A DNA stretch of 64,000 nt from Parvularculaceae bacterium. GTDB lineage: Bacteria > Pseudomonadota > Alphaproteobacteria > Caulobacterales > Parvularculaceae. The position numbers and the translations under genes are program-made. Where the stretch lies: contig JANQMJ010000006.1 of NCBI GenBank assembly GCA_028280115.1, positions 37,790 to 101,789 on the forward strand, given 5' to 3'. Below the pieces are notes generated by a model. That model ran no database searches, was not told where the DNA came from, and saw only the letters and a list, made by a program, of their open reading frames with translations. Below are positions 1 to 7,875 of the stretch, piece after piece (within the stretch, counting starts at the first letter, position 1; every line of letters begins with the position of its first letter).

Positions 1-387
1 GCGGCTGAGATTGCGCCAGACGATCTCGCCGCGTCGGGCGACCGCGACGGCGTTGATCAGCGTATGGGCCGCGCCCTGAAGCGTGAAAAGCCGCGCCCGC
101 GCTTCATCCATGGTGCGCGGCTTGTCATAGGCGCGGCCTTCGAACTCAAGGATCTGATCGGCCCCAATCACCAGCGCGTCAGGCTCGGCCGCCACGCCAA
201 GCGCTTTTGCTTCGGCGAGTTTCATGGCGGTTTCTTCTAGGTCGAGGCCCGCCACCATCGCCGCGCGTTTGATCGCGTCTTCATCCACAGGGGGGCTTTT
301 CTGCTCGAACGGGACGCCGGCGCCGGTGAGTATGGCCGCGCGGATAGCGCTTCCCGAGGCAAGCACGATCCTCGGCGCCGGGCTCAT
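1..387 (-). CDS. maf: Maf-family nucleotide pyrophosphatase (3' end beyond window)
   Basis: Read on the minus strand from an ATG at 387, the protein opens MSPAPRIVLASGSAIRAAIL, matching the ASxSxxRxxLL opening of Maf/HAM1-like NTP pyrophosphatases. Further motifs are a VDED-like stretch near residue 30 and an ALVIGADQ block that matches the family's conserved ADT/Q-type active-site motif. Family members hydrolyse non-canonical or modified nucleoside triphosphates and are linked to septum arrest. The gene runs off the left edge, so about 129 residues are visible and the C-terminus is missing. Its ATG overlaps the TGA of ppsR (ATGA), so the two are translationally coupled. maf next to ppsR and across from hemE is the conserved alphaproteobacterial origin-flank arrangement. 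Confidence 0.88.
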   Translation of the reverse strand, partial: MSPAPRIVLASGSAIRAAILTGAGVPFEQKSPPVDEDAIKRAAMVAGLDLEETAMKLAEAKALGVAAEPDALVIGADQILEFEGRAYDKPRTMDEARARLFTLQGAAHTLINAVAVARRGEIVWRNLSR

Positions 388-1262
388 TTGTTGCGCCGCG
401 CGGAAAGCTTGGTGAGGATCGCCGCAGCGGTTTCCTCAACCGACTTGCGGGTCACGTCGATTGTCGGCCAACCATGCTTGGCGTAAAGCCGCCGGGCGCG
501 CTGGACCTCGGCGCGGATGAGGTCAAGATCGGAATAGTCATCCGCCGAGCCTTGCGCCTTAAGACCGCCCAAGCGGCTTTTGCGGATTTGCGCCAGCCGT
601 TCGGGGCTCGCCACCAGACCGACAACCAACGGTTTTCTAAGTCCAAAAAGTTCGGACGGCGGATTGCCGGTGGGAACCAACGGGACATTGGCGGCCTTAA
701 TGCCGCGATTAGCCAGATACATGCAGGTCGGCGTTTTGGACGTGCGGCTGACCCCGACGAGCACCACGTCAGCCGGCTCAAGATCCCACAGCATCTGCCC
801 GTCATCATGGGAAAGCGTATAATCGAGCGCGGCGATCCGCCGAAAGTAATCTTCGTCGAGCTGGTGCTGGGCGCCGGGCCGAAGCGATTGTTCAAGACCG
901 AGATATTCGGTGAAAGCATTAAGCAGGGGATCGAGCACTGACACGGCCGGGGTTTGCAGCTCGCTGCAGCGAATTTCCAATAGCCGGCGCAGTTCCGGAT
1001 TAATGATCGTATAAAGCACGATCCCCGGCGCGGCCTCGATCTCCGCCAGGGTCCGTTCCATATGCGGCCGCGAACGCACCAGCGCATAAATATGCTCCAG
1101 CGGCTTGGCGGCGGCGAATTGGGAAGCCGTGGCCTTGAGCATCGCGTTGAGCGTTTCCCCCGTGGAGTCCGAGACCAGGTGCACATGGAAATAGGTCGCC
1201 AGCGGCCCGCCGATGGGGCTGCGTCTTTGACTGATCGGATTTTGCTCCTGTGCTTCACTCAT
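384..1262 (-). CDS. ppsR: Pyruvate,phosphate dikinase regulatory protein (DUF299 kinase/pyrophosphorylase)
   Basis: A 292-residue protein carrying the family hallmarks: an N-terminal HLVSDSTGETL block (about residues 28-38) and a P-loop-like GVSRTSKTP block (about 170-178). Known family members switch pyruvate phosphate dikinase or PEP synthase off and on by ADP-dependent phosphorylation and phosphate-dependent pyrophosphorylation of a Thr next to the catalytic His. The ATG at 1262 is the only reasonable start. Its stop overlaps the maf start. The Rickettsia homologue (RP001) and the Caulobacter homologue lie beside hemE at the chromosomal origin, so this gene marks the left boundary of the predicted origin here. 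Confidence 0.93.
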   Translation of the reverse strand: MSEAQEQNPISQRRSPIGGPLATYFHVHLVSDSTGETLNAMLKATASQFAAAKPLEHIYALVRSRPHMERTLAEIEAAPGIVLYTIINPELRRLLEIRCSELQTPAVSVLDPLLNAFTEYLGLEQSLRPGAQHQLDEDYFRRIAALDYTLSHDDGQMLWDLEPADVVLVGVSRTSKTPTCMYLANRGIKAANVPLVPTGNPPSELFGLRKPLVVGLVASPERLAQIRKSRLGGLKAQGSADDYSDLDLIRAEVQRARRLYAKHGWPTIDVTRKSVEETAAAILTKLSARRNK

Positions 1263-1410
1263 GACGGGGATTTATAAGGGAAAAAGCGCACAAACGGCGA
1301 GAGGTTAATTGTCCCTGCGGAAGATATGCCATGTCATGCCGATGCGGCGCCCAGGGGAATTTGAAAACCCTTAATCCAGATAATTGACCCAGGAAATCCG
1401 CATGACCTGC

Positions 1411-1644
1411 GGAATCTTTTCCTTTCCACAAAACTTTCTGCCGCCCAATCCCGCTTCATGCTTCCCCGGAGCCGGCATTTCAACATATAGATGACAATGT
1501 CTTCCCGATGGGATGTTTTGTGGAGATGGCGGGCATACCGACCTGAAAGATTCCCGCTTTTCCTTTTCCCGACAATCCGGAGGGAATCTTTATATTCATC
1601 CTTTTTTAAGATTCCTTTATAGAAAGTTAATCGGTAAAGATTGG
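1411..1644. repeat. AAGATTCC octamer repeats, each containing a GANTC site
   Basis: Exact AAGATTCC copies lie at 1411-1418 (minus), 1547-1554 (plus), 1583-1590 (minus) and 1608-1615 (plus). A variant AAGATTGG lies at 1637-1644. Every exact copy contains GATTC/GAATC, the CcrM methyltransferase target in alphaproteobacteria. Chance expectation for one octamer on two strands of 389 bp is about 0.01, so four copies are not random. Confidence 0.75.
1606..1620. promoter_or_regulatory. CtrA-like site in predicted origin (TTAA-N7-TTAT)
   Basis: The sequence is TTAAGATTCCTTTAT, one base from the CtrA consensus TTAA-N7-TTAA. It overlaps an AAGATTCC/GANTC octamer and sits in the AT-rich block beside hemE. 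In Caulobacter, CtrA sites in Cori repress initiation, so the position makes sense. The match is imperfect and unconfirmed. Confidence 0.45.
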
Positions 1645-1651
1645 TTGCTTA

Positions 1652-2698
1652 ATGACCCGGGACTCCCTCTTTCTCAAAACGCTGGCCGGCAAAGCTGCGG
1701 CCATACCGCCCATCTGGTTCATGCGGCAGGCGGGCCGCTATCTGCCGGAATATCGGGAGCTCAGAAGCAAGGCGGGATCGTTCCTCGATCTTTGTTTCGA
1801 TCCGGCGCTTGCCTCGGAAGTTACGCTCCAGCCGATCCGGCGGTTTGATTTGGATGCGGCGATCCTGTTCGCTGATATCCTGCTAATTCCCCATGTGTTG
1901 GGTCAGCAACTGAGCTTTCAGGAAAATGAGGGGCCCAAACTCGATCCGGTTATAAGGCCGGGCGATGTGGATCGGTTTCGGCAACGAGACATCTTGGAAC
2001 CGCTTGAACCGGTGTTTGAAACCGTGCGCCGGACGCGGGCCGAACTGGCCCCGGAAAAAGCACTGATCGGTTTTGCCGGGGCGCCCTGGACGGTGGCGAC
2101 CTATATGCTTGCCGGCGGTTCCCTGCGAGATATGGCGGTGCTGCGCCAATGGCACTACCGCGATGAAGCGTTTTTGCTCGAACTGATCGATCTTCTGACG
2201 GAAAAGACCGTCGACTATCTCATCGCGCAGATCGATGCGGGCGCCGATGCGGTCCAGCTTTTCGACAGTTGGGCGGGCGGTCTGCCCTGGCCGGTGCTTG
2301 ATAAGGTTTCGGTCAGACCACTGGAACGGATTGCCATGGCGATTGAAAAGGCGCGTCCGGAAACGCCGGTTATTCTTTTTCCCAAGGGCGTGGGAGAAAA
2401 AGCAACGGAATATGCCTGCCTTGGCGGGTGCGACGCCGTCGGCATCGACTACGCCATGGATCCGACCTGGGCGCGCGCCCATTTAAGCGGTCATACCGCT
2501 GTGCAGGGCGGGCTTGATCCGATGCTGGTGGTGGCCGGCGGGGAGAGGATGGAAAAAGCGGCGGAGATTTATCTCAAGCTTTTCCACGATGTCCCCTATA
2601 TCTTCAATCTTGGCCACGGCCTGACCCCGGATACGCCGCCGGAGCATGTGGGCGCACTGGTCGATTTCATCCGCGGCGGAGGACTGAAAACTAAATGA
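1652..2698 (+). CDS. hemE: Uroporphyrinogen decarboxylase
   Basis: HemE decarboxylates the four acetate side chains of uroporphyrinogen III to give coproporphyrinogen III in cytosolic heme synthesis. The 348-residue protein has the family length and signatures: PPIWFMRQAGRYLPEYRELR near residues 19-38, then GFAGAPWTVATYML (about 140-153) and the C-terminal FNLGHGLTPDTPPEHV. Arg and Asp residues of the active site lie in these blocks. The ATG at 1652 follows the AT-rich origin stretch. The stop codon overlaps the start of a small ORF (ATGA), so translation may be coupled. The order hemE-hemJ-rho is conserved in related bacteria. Confidence 0.97.
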   Translation: MTRDSLFLKTLAGKAAAIPPIWFMRQAGRYLPEYRELRSKAGSFLDLCFDPALASEVTLQPIRRFDLDAAILFADILLIPHVLGQQLSFQENEGPKLDPVIRPGDVDRFRQRDILEPLEPVFETVRRTRAELAPEKALIGFAGAPWTVATYMLAGGSLRDMAVLRQWHYRDEAFLLELIDLLTEKTVDYLIAQIDAGADAVQLFDSWAGGLPWPVLDKVSVRPLERIAMAIEKARPETPVILFPKGVGEKATEYACLGGCDAVGIDYAMDPTWARAHLSGHTAVQGGLDPMLVVAGGERMEKAAEIYLKLFHDVPYIFNLGHGLTPDTPPEHVGALVDFIRGGGLKTK

Positions 2699-2841
2699 CG
2701 CCGGAACGCGTCAGGCTTTCTCCGGCCGCGATCCGGGCACTTTCGCCGCCCCCCGTCGCCTGCGTCCTCATGGCCTGCTCGCGGGTTTGGAATCTCGTTG
2801 CGCTCGGCTTGATCGCGGTGTTGATTGCTTCCTTTATCTGA
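2695..2841 (+). CDS. Putative 48-residue single-pass membrane protein between hemE and hemJ
   Basis: An ATG at 2695 overlaps the hemE stop (ATGA) and opens a 48-codon frame ending at TGA 2839-2841, 14 bp before the likely hemJ start. The C-terminal half contains a hydrophobic stretch (VWNLVALGLIAVLIASFI) that would span a membrane once. The stop-start overlap and the tight spacing on both sides are typical of a translated operon gene. I do not recognise the protein and have no homologue evidence; it could also be a chance frame used only to couple translation to hemJ. Confidence 0.5.
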   Translation: MTPERVRLSPAAIRALSPPPVACVLMACSRVWNLVALGLIAVLIASFI

Positions 2842-2855
2842 AAGGCGCATCGTCG

Positions 2856-3302
2856 ATGGCGGCGTTTCTCCAAGACATCTATCTTTGGATTAAGGCGTTG
2901 CACATCATCGCCGTCATCGCCTGGATGGCGGGGATCATGTATCTGCCGCGGCTCTTCATCTATCACCATCAGGCCGAAAAAGGCGGCGAGGCCGAGCGCC
3001 ATTTCGTTGCGATGGAGCGCCGGCTGCTCAAGGGCATTATGAATCCGGCCATCGTCATCGTGTGGATATTGGGCGTTCTCATGCTCAGCGCCGATCGGTC
3101 GATCCTGTCGACCGGCTGGTTCGGGGTAAAACTGGCCCTGGTGCTCGCCATGTCGGTGGTTCACGGGTTTTACGCCGCGGCCCGTAGGAAATTTGAAGCC
3201 GGCGAGCGCCCGCACAGCCAGAAATTCTGGCGTATCATGAACGAAGCGCCGTTTTTGATGCTGATCGTCATCGTTTTCCTGGCGATCCTGAAGCCGTTTT
3301 GA
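2856..3302 (+). CDS. hemJ: HemJ protoporphyrinogen IX oxidase (CopD-like membrane protein)
   Basis: HemJ oxidises protoporphyrinogen IX to protoporphyrin IX at the inner membrane, the penultimate step of heme synthesis. The 148-residue product from the ATG at 2856 has four hydrophobic segments and the family motif LWIKALHIIAVIAWMAGIMYLPRLF near the N-terminus, with the conserved His. It ends in a hydrophobic VFLAILKPF. A longer frame opens at 2787, but 2856 gives the normal family length and follows an AAAGG at 2841-2845. It lies downstream of hemE and a small membrane ORF, so the three are probably co-transcribed. Confidence 0.88.
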   Translation: MAAFLQDIYLWIKALHIIAVIAWMAGIMYLPRLFIYHHQAEKGGEAERHFVAMERRLLKGIMNPAIVIVWILGVLMLSADRSILSTGWFGVKLALVLAMSVVHGFYAAARRKFEAGERPHSQKFWRIMNEAPFLMLIVIVFLAILKPF

Positions 3303-3311
3303 AGCGACGCA

Positions 3312-3341
3312 TTGACGGCGGCCCTTTGCGGCCTATATATT
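3312..3341 (+). promoter_or_regulatory. Candidate sigma-70-type promoter for rho
   Basis: A TTGACG box (3312-3317) is followed after 16 bp by TATATA (3334-3339), or after 18 bp by TATATT (3336-3341). This is close to the housekeeping consensus and leaves a leader of about 100 nt before rho. A long leader would fit the known autoregulation of rho by attenuation, but no mapped start supports it. Confidence 0.5.
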
Positions 3342-3451
3342 TAAGCTAACTTTCCTTCTTCGCCCGCGACCTACGGGGCGCACCTATTTTCCATTGCTGA
3401 CAGGCCCGAACGCCCCGCTTTGAGGGCGCTTTTCCGATTAAGGATTCCCCC

Positions 3452-4729
3452 ATGCCGCCGAAACAAATGACTCTCGACGAGCTGAAGGAAAAAACCCCGG
3501 CCGAACTTTTAGAGTTCGCCGAGCAGCTCGAAGTCGAAAACGCCTCGACCATGCGCAAACAGGATATGATGTTTGCGATCCTTAAGGAGCTCGCCGACCA
3601 TGAGGTGGAAATTTCCGGCGGCGGCGTCCTTGAAGTGCTGCCCGACGGGTTCGGCTTTTTGCGCTCGCCGGAAGCCAATTACCTTGCCGGGCCCGACGAC
3701 ATTTATGTTTCGCCCAGCCAGATAAGGCGCTTCGCGCTGCGCACCGGCGACACCGTCATCGGCGAAATCAGAAGCCCCAAGGACGGCGAACGGTATTTTG
3801 CGCTTCTCAAAGTCGGCTCGATCAATTTTGAGGATCCGGAAAAAACCCGCCACAAGGTCCATTTCGACAATCTGACGCCGCTTTATCCGTCCGAGCGCCT
3901 GCACATGGAAATCATGAACGGCGCGGACAACAAAAAGGACCTGACCGCTCGGGTGATCGATCTTGTTGCGCCCATCGGCAAGGGGCAGCGTTCGCTCATC
4001 GTCGCCCAGCCGCGCACCGGCAAGACCGTCATTCTACAGAACATCGCCCATTCGATCGCGGTCAATCACCCTGAATGCTATCTCATCGTGCTCCTGATCG
4101 ACGAACGGCCCGAAGAAGTCACCGACATGCAACGCTCGGTCAAGGGCGAGGTGGTTTCCTCGACCTTCGACGAGCCGGCGACGCGCCATGTCGCGGTCGC
4201 CGAAATGGTGATCGAAAAGGCCAAACGCCTTGTGGAGCACGGCCGCGACGTGGTGATCCTGCTCGATTCGATTACGCGGTTGGGCCGCGCCTACAACACG
4301 GTGGTGCCGTCCTCGGGCAAGGTTCTGACCGGCGGTGTCGACGCCAACGCCCTGCAAAAGCCCAAACGGTTTTTCGGCGCCGCGCGCAATATCGAGGAGG
4401 GCGGTTCGCTCACCATCATCGCCACGGCGCTGATCGACACCGGCTCGAAAATGGACGAGGTCATTTTCGAGGAGTTCAAGGGCACCGGCAATTCCGAGAT
4501 CGTGCTCGACCGCAAGGTCGCTGACAAGCGGACCTATCCGGCGATTGACATCGCCAAATCCGGCACCCGCAAGGAAGACCTCATCACGCCGGCGGGCGAC
4601 ATGCAGAAGGTCTTCGTCCTGCGCCGCATTCTCGCGCCCATGGGCGTTTCCGACGCCATCGAATTCCTGCTCGACAAGTTGCGCCAGACCAAGACCAACA
4701 AGGATTTCTTCGACTCGATGAATACCTAG
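3452..4729 (+). CDS. rho: Transcription termination factor Rho
   Basis: Rho is the hexameric RNA-dependent ATPase/helicase that ends untranslated transcripts. The 425-residue product shows the N-terminal Rho domain ([19 protein letters not shown]), the cold-shock-like RNA-binding domain ([21 protein letters not shown], about residues 55-75), the Walker A loop QPRTGKT (186-192, Lys191) and the Walker B region [16 protein letters not shown]. Length and motif order are normal for proteobacteria. Start ATG at 3452. It lies downstream of hemJ with its own probable promoter. Its 3' end overlaps by four bases a possible antisense-strand ORF. Confidence 0.98.
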   Translation: MPPKQMTLDELKEKTPAELLEFAEQLEVENASTMRKQDMMFAILKELADHEVEISGGGVLEVLPDGFGFLRSPEANYLAGPDDIYVSPSQIRRFALRTGDTVIGEIRSPKDGERYFALLKVGSINFEDPEKTRHKVHFDNLTPLYPSERLHMEIMNGADNKKDLTARVIDLVAPIGKGQRSLIVAQPRTGKTVILQNIAHSIAVNHPECYLIVLLIDERPEEVTDMQRSVKGEVVSSTFDEPATRHVAVAEMVIEKAKRLVEHGRDVVILLDSITRLGRAYNTVVPSSGKVLTGGVDANALQKPKRFFGAARNIEEGGSLTIIATALIDTGSKMDEVIFEEFKGTGNSEIVLDRKVADKRTYPAIDIAKSGTRKEDLITPAGDMQKVFVLRRILAPMGVSDAIEFLLDKLRQTKTNKDFFDSMNT

Positions 4730-4950
4730 AGCGTTGCGCCAGGTTCTGTTTCAGTCGGCGCGTTTTGCGCGGGTTGATCCGGCAAATCGTCGATTTCTGG
4801 CGGAACACCAAAATCCGTATAAAGATAAATGAATTGACGCCCGGCATACGCTGTCGTCGCCACCCGCGCCGCATGGCCTTTTGAAGCCGCCCGAACCGGC
4901 TGCGGCGAAACAAGATGGCGCAAGGGGCGATTATTCGGCATAACCTGCAC
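4726..4950 (-). CDS. Hypothetical 74-residue protein, convergent with rho
   Basis: A minus-strand frame from ATG 4950 to TAG 4726-4728 fills most of the 250 bp gap between rho and the MATE gene. Its stop overlaps the last bases of rho. The product is basic at the N-terminus and acidic and Pro-rich at the C-terminus ([20 protein letters not shown]). I recognise no domain. Codon use looks compatible with coding but is not decisive, so it may be a chance frame. Confidence 0.35.
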   Translation of the reverse strand: MQVMPNNRPLRHLVSPQPVRAASKGHAARVATTAYAGRQFIYLYTDFGVPPEIDDLPDQPAQNAPTETEPGATL

Positions 4951-4980
4951 TTCTCACCGCGTTGAGAAAGGCTGCCGCTG

Positions 4981-6396
4981 TTGTCCCAGAAGAAGGCGAA
5001 ATTCCTGCAAGGCGATCTGATGCGCCATATCGTCGTGATGGCGACATCGGCGAGCGCGGGCCTGGTCTCTGTCTTTCTGGTCGATTTCGTCGATCTTTAT
5101 TTCATCTCGCTCCTTGGACAAAAGGAGCTCGCCGCCGCGGTCGGCTTTGCCGGCACCGTTCTCTTTTTCACCTTCTCGATCACCATCGGCCTGATGATCG
5201 CCATGGCTGCGCTCGGCGCCCAGCGCATCGGCCGGGGCGAGGAGGAAGAAGCGCGCCGCATCGCCACCAGCGTCGTAACGGTCAGCGTGATTATCGCCAC
5301 GGCGGTCGGCGGTGCGGTCTGGATCGCCGCGCCGCAGATCATGGATATCATCGGCGCCCAGGGCGAAACAAAAGACCTAGCTGTGCGCTATTTGCGCATC
5401 GTTCTGTTGTCGTCGCCGGTCGGGGCGATGGCGATGGTCTGCACCGGCCTTTTGCGCGCCCATGGCGATGCGCGCCGGGCGATGAACGCGACGCTCATCG
5501 CCGGGGCGGTCAACGCAGTTCTCGATCCGATCCTGATTTTCGCCCTTGGGCTGGGCCTTGACGGCGCAGCGCTCGCTTCCGTGGCGGCGCGCCTGGCGAT
5601 GATGGCGACGGCGCTTCATCCTATCATCAAGCATTATGGCGGCTTTGCGCCTTTTGACCTTGCCCATTTTAAAAAGGACTTGAGGCCGATTTTCGCCATC
5701 GCCGGGCCGGCCATTCTCACCAATATCGCAACGCCTGTGGGCAACTTCGTCGTGACGCGGGCGATCGCCCCGTTTGGCGACGCGGCGGTGGCGGGTTACG
5801 CCGTCGTCGGCCGCCTGACCCCGCTCGCCTTTTGCGTCATCTTTGCGCTGTCGGGCGCGGTCGGCCCGATCATCGGCCAGAATTTCGGCGCCCGCGATTA
5901 TCCGCGGGTGCGCGAGACCCTGCGCAAGGCGATGCTTTTCACCGGGGTCTATACGCTCGCCGCATGGATCATGCTGTTCGCCGTAAACGGTTTCGTCGCC
6001 GAGGCGTTCGGCCTGACCGGGCCGGGCGGCCGTTTGATCTTCTGGTTCTCGCTTGCCGTCGCCCCCTTGTTTTTCTTTCAGGGCATGTTGTTCGTCGCCA
6101 ATGCGGCGTTCAACAATTTGAACCGCGCCACATGGTCGACCTATCTCAACTGGGGCCGCAACACGCTTGGGGTTGTGCCGTTTGTCTTGATCGGCGCCGC
6201 GGTCGGCGGCGCGCCGGGCGTCCTGATCGGCCACGGGCTCGGCTCGGTGATCTTCGCCGTGCTGGGCGTCTGGCTCGGCTTTAAGCTGATCGACGGCTAT
6301 GCGTCGGGCCGCGCCGATCCCGACAAGGGCTGGACGGTTCCCCTGATGCGCTCGCGCCCGCCGGGACCGCCGCAGCCCCCATTATCCTCGCCTTGA
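4981..6396 (+). CDS. MATE-family multidrug/cation antiporter
   Basis: A 471-residue membrane protein with about twelve hydrophobic segments in two homologous halves, typical of the MatE (NorM/DinF-like) efflux superfamily. These proteins export drugs or metabolites across the inner membrane using Na+ or H+ gradients. Supporting sequence includes VDFVDLYFISLLGQKELAAAVGFAG in helix 1-2 and GPIIGQNFGARDY in the second half, the usual MATE repeat motif. The start is a TTG at 4981 preceded by GAGAAAGG; an ATG at 5020 is an alternative that would trim the first helix only slightly. The substrate cannot be predicted. Confidence 0.88.
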   Translation: MSQKKAKFLQGDLMRHIVVMATSASAGLVSVFLVDFVDLYFISLLGQKELAAAVGFAGTVLFFTFSITIGLMIAMAALGAQRIGRGEEEEARRIATSVVTVSVIIATAVGGAVWIAAPQIMDIIGAQGETKDLAVRYLRIVLLSSPVGAMAMVCTGLLRAHGDARRAMNATLIAGAVNAVLDPILIFALGLGLDGAALASVAARLAMMATALHPIIKHYGGFAPFDLAHFKKDLRPIFAIAGPAILTNIATPVGNFVVTRAIAPFGDAAVAGYAVVGRLTPLAFCVIFALSGAVGPIIGQNFGARDYPRVRETLRKAMLFTGVYTLAAWIMLFAVNGFVAEAFGLTGPGGRLIFWFSLAVAPLFFFQGMLFVANAAFNNLNRATWSTYLNWGRNTLGVVPFVLIGAAVGGAPGVLIGHGLGSVIFAVLGVWLGFKLIDGYASGRADPDKGWTVPLMRSRPPGPPQPPLSSP

Positions 6397-6430
6397 AGTG
6401 GGGCCGGTCGGACCTGCGGCGGCGTTGCGT

Positions 6431-6784
6431 TTACATGCCGACAATCGTCTTAAAGCCGCCCCAGAACATACGCCTTGCGTCGAACGGCAGGCCTTTCGCA
6501 TCTTGCGGTATGCGCGGGTCGGCGACGGCTTTTTTCAAAACCGCGTCGCGGTTCTTTTTCGATTTGTAAACGATATAGGCAAAGACCACCGTTTCGCCTT
6601 CTCTGCGTTTCACCGCGCGATAAAAATCAGTGCTCTTGCCTTCCTGTACGTCGTCGGCGACGCATTCCACATATTGCAGCGCGCCATGCTCCACCCAGAC
6701 CTTGGCCGCTGTTTTCGCCATTTTTTTGTACTCGGCGAGTTTGTCTTCCGGTACGGGCACAACGAATCCGTCAACATAAGTCAT
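6431..6784 (-). CDS. DUF1428 family protein
   Basis: The 117-residue product opens MTYVDGFVVPVPEDKLAEYKKMA and carries the family blocks VECVADDVQEGKSTDF and DPRIPQDAKGLPFDARRMFWGGF. These identify DUF1428 (YbaA-like), small cytosolic proteins with a dimeric ferredoxin-like alpha/beta-barrel fold and no established function. It is a single gene convergent with the MATE gene and read toward it. The ATG at 6784 is clear, with an AGGAGC ribosome site upstream on the minus strand (reverse complement of 6788-6793 region). Confidence 0.85.
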   Translation of the reverse strand: MTYVDGFVVPVPEDKLAEYKKMAKTAAKVWVEHGALQYVECVADDVQEGKSTDFYRAVKRREGETVVFAYIVYKSKKNRDAVLKKAVADPRIPQDAKGLPFDARRMFWGGFKTIVGM

Positions 6785-6891
6785 GGGAAAGCTCCTGATT
6801 AGCGGTTGAACTTATCAAAGGAGCAAGAAAACCAAAACCGCTTTGCAAGCCTCGAAGGGCGGCCCGCAATCGATGATGGGGTCAACCGGTC

Positions 6892-7875
6892 TTACGGTTT
6901 TGACACGCCGCAGGCGCCGTCTTCCGGCGCGCGTCCCGCCGCGAGGAGCGCGGCATGCGCCTCCCGCGGCCGGTCGGTGGCGATAATATCGACGCCCATG
7001 CGGGCGATTTCGCTATAGCGCGCATCCTCGCCGCTGCGGGCGATATCCCCGTCGATGGAGCCGGGCCCGCCCAGGGTCCCGAATATCACCTCTATATCCT
7101 GGCCTTCGAGCACGGAATAAAGCCGGGGGTTCGGCGCCTGCGTCCCGGTGAAGGCGAGAAGGCGCTCGCCCGGCACGCCTGACGCCACCGCGCGGTTAAG
7201 CTCGGACTGGGAGGCGAGCGAGAGCGAAATCATCGTCCGGGGCAGGAGGCGGTGAAGCTTTTTCGCCGACGCCAGGGAAGAGGCGATGAGCATGACGCGA
7301 TCTTCCGCATCCTGATTTTTTATTTCGGCCGCGACGTCTTCATAACGCGCGGAGGGCTTAATATCGAGCTGAACGATGGTGCGTCCTTCAGCCCAGGCGA
7401 GGGCGTCGGAAAAACGGGTCGGCGCGAATGGCGTTTCCGTGCCGTCATTGTCTTCAAGGCGCAACTTTTTAATGTCCGCCCACGGAAGACTATCGACCTC
7501 GCCGGCGCCGGTCGTCGTCCGCCCGAGCGTTGCGTCATGCATGAGATATAAAACGCCGTCGGCCGATTGGGCGAGATCGATCTCCATGATCGCCGGCATG
7601 TCGGCAAGAAGCGCCGCCATGGTCTCAAGCGCGTTTTCCGGATAGCCCGGATAGGGCCCGCCGCGATGGGCCGAAATCAGGCTCATGCCTTCGGCAGCAA
7701 GGCATTCGAAAAAACCGTTGAGATCGCCTTGCGGGGCGATCGACCAGCTGGCGGCGGGCGCGGCGTCGAGGCCGTTCTGTGCGCGGTTGTCGGTCTCGGC
7801 GTCGCTGCAGGCTACCGCGCCGGCGATGAGGGCGGCCGCGGCCCCGCGAAGGAATAAAAATGCAAATGATTTCAT
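6892..7875 (-). CDS. Glycerophosphodiester phosphodiesterase family lipoprotein
   Basis: The N-terminus is a lipoprotein signal with the lipobox AVAC (Cys23), so the mature protein is probably anchored in the periplasm. The body has GDPD motifs: SAHRGGPYPGYPENALETM (His-Arg and Glu-Asn), MEIDLAQSADGVLYLMHDATLGRTT (Glu-x-Asp and His-Asp) and VQLDIK. These supply the metal and catalytic residues for hydrolysing glycerophosphodiesters to glycerol-3-phosphate and alcohol. The C-terminal GVDIIATDRP is also typical. The start overlaps the stop of the upstream quinone oxidoreductase (ATGA), so the two genes form an operon. Confidence 0.85.
   Translation of the reverse strand: MKSFAFLFLRGAAAALIAGAVACSDAETDNRAQNGLDAAPAASWSIAPQGDLNGFFECLAAEGMSLISAHRGGPYPGYPENALETMAALLADMPAIMEIDLAQSADGVLYLMHDATLGRTTTGAGEVDSLPWADIKKLRLEDNDGTETPFAPTRFSDALAWAEGRTIVQLDIKPSARYEDVAAEIKNQDAEDRVMLIASSLASAKKLHRLLPRTMISLSLASQSELNRAVASGVPGERLLAFTGTQAPNPRLYSVLEGQDIEVIFGTLGGPGSIDGDIARSGEDARYSEIARMGVDIIATDRPREAHAALLAAGRAPEDGACGVSKP

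Larger units (their letters stand above)
1263..1651. other. Predicted chromosomal replication origin (ppsR-hemE intergenic region)
   Basis: This 389 bp non-coding gap separates the divergent ppsR and hemE genes, the exact position of Cori in Caulobacter crescentus. Seen directly: an AT-rich block next to hemE (1591-1650, 16 G/C of 60), two weak inverted DnaA-like boxes (1422-1430 and 1519-1527, both extending to CCACAAAAC), four exact AAGATTCC octamers in both orientations, a CtrA-like TTAA-N7-TTAT at 1606-1620, and a hairpin TCCGCA/TGCGGA at 1397-1413. No perfect TTATCCACA box is present. It must also hold the hemE and ppsR promoters. The function is inferred from synteny plus these motifs; GC skew would test it. 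Confidence 0.72.
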
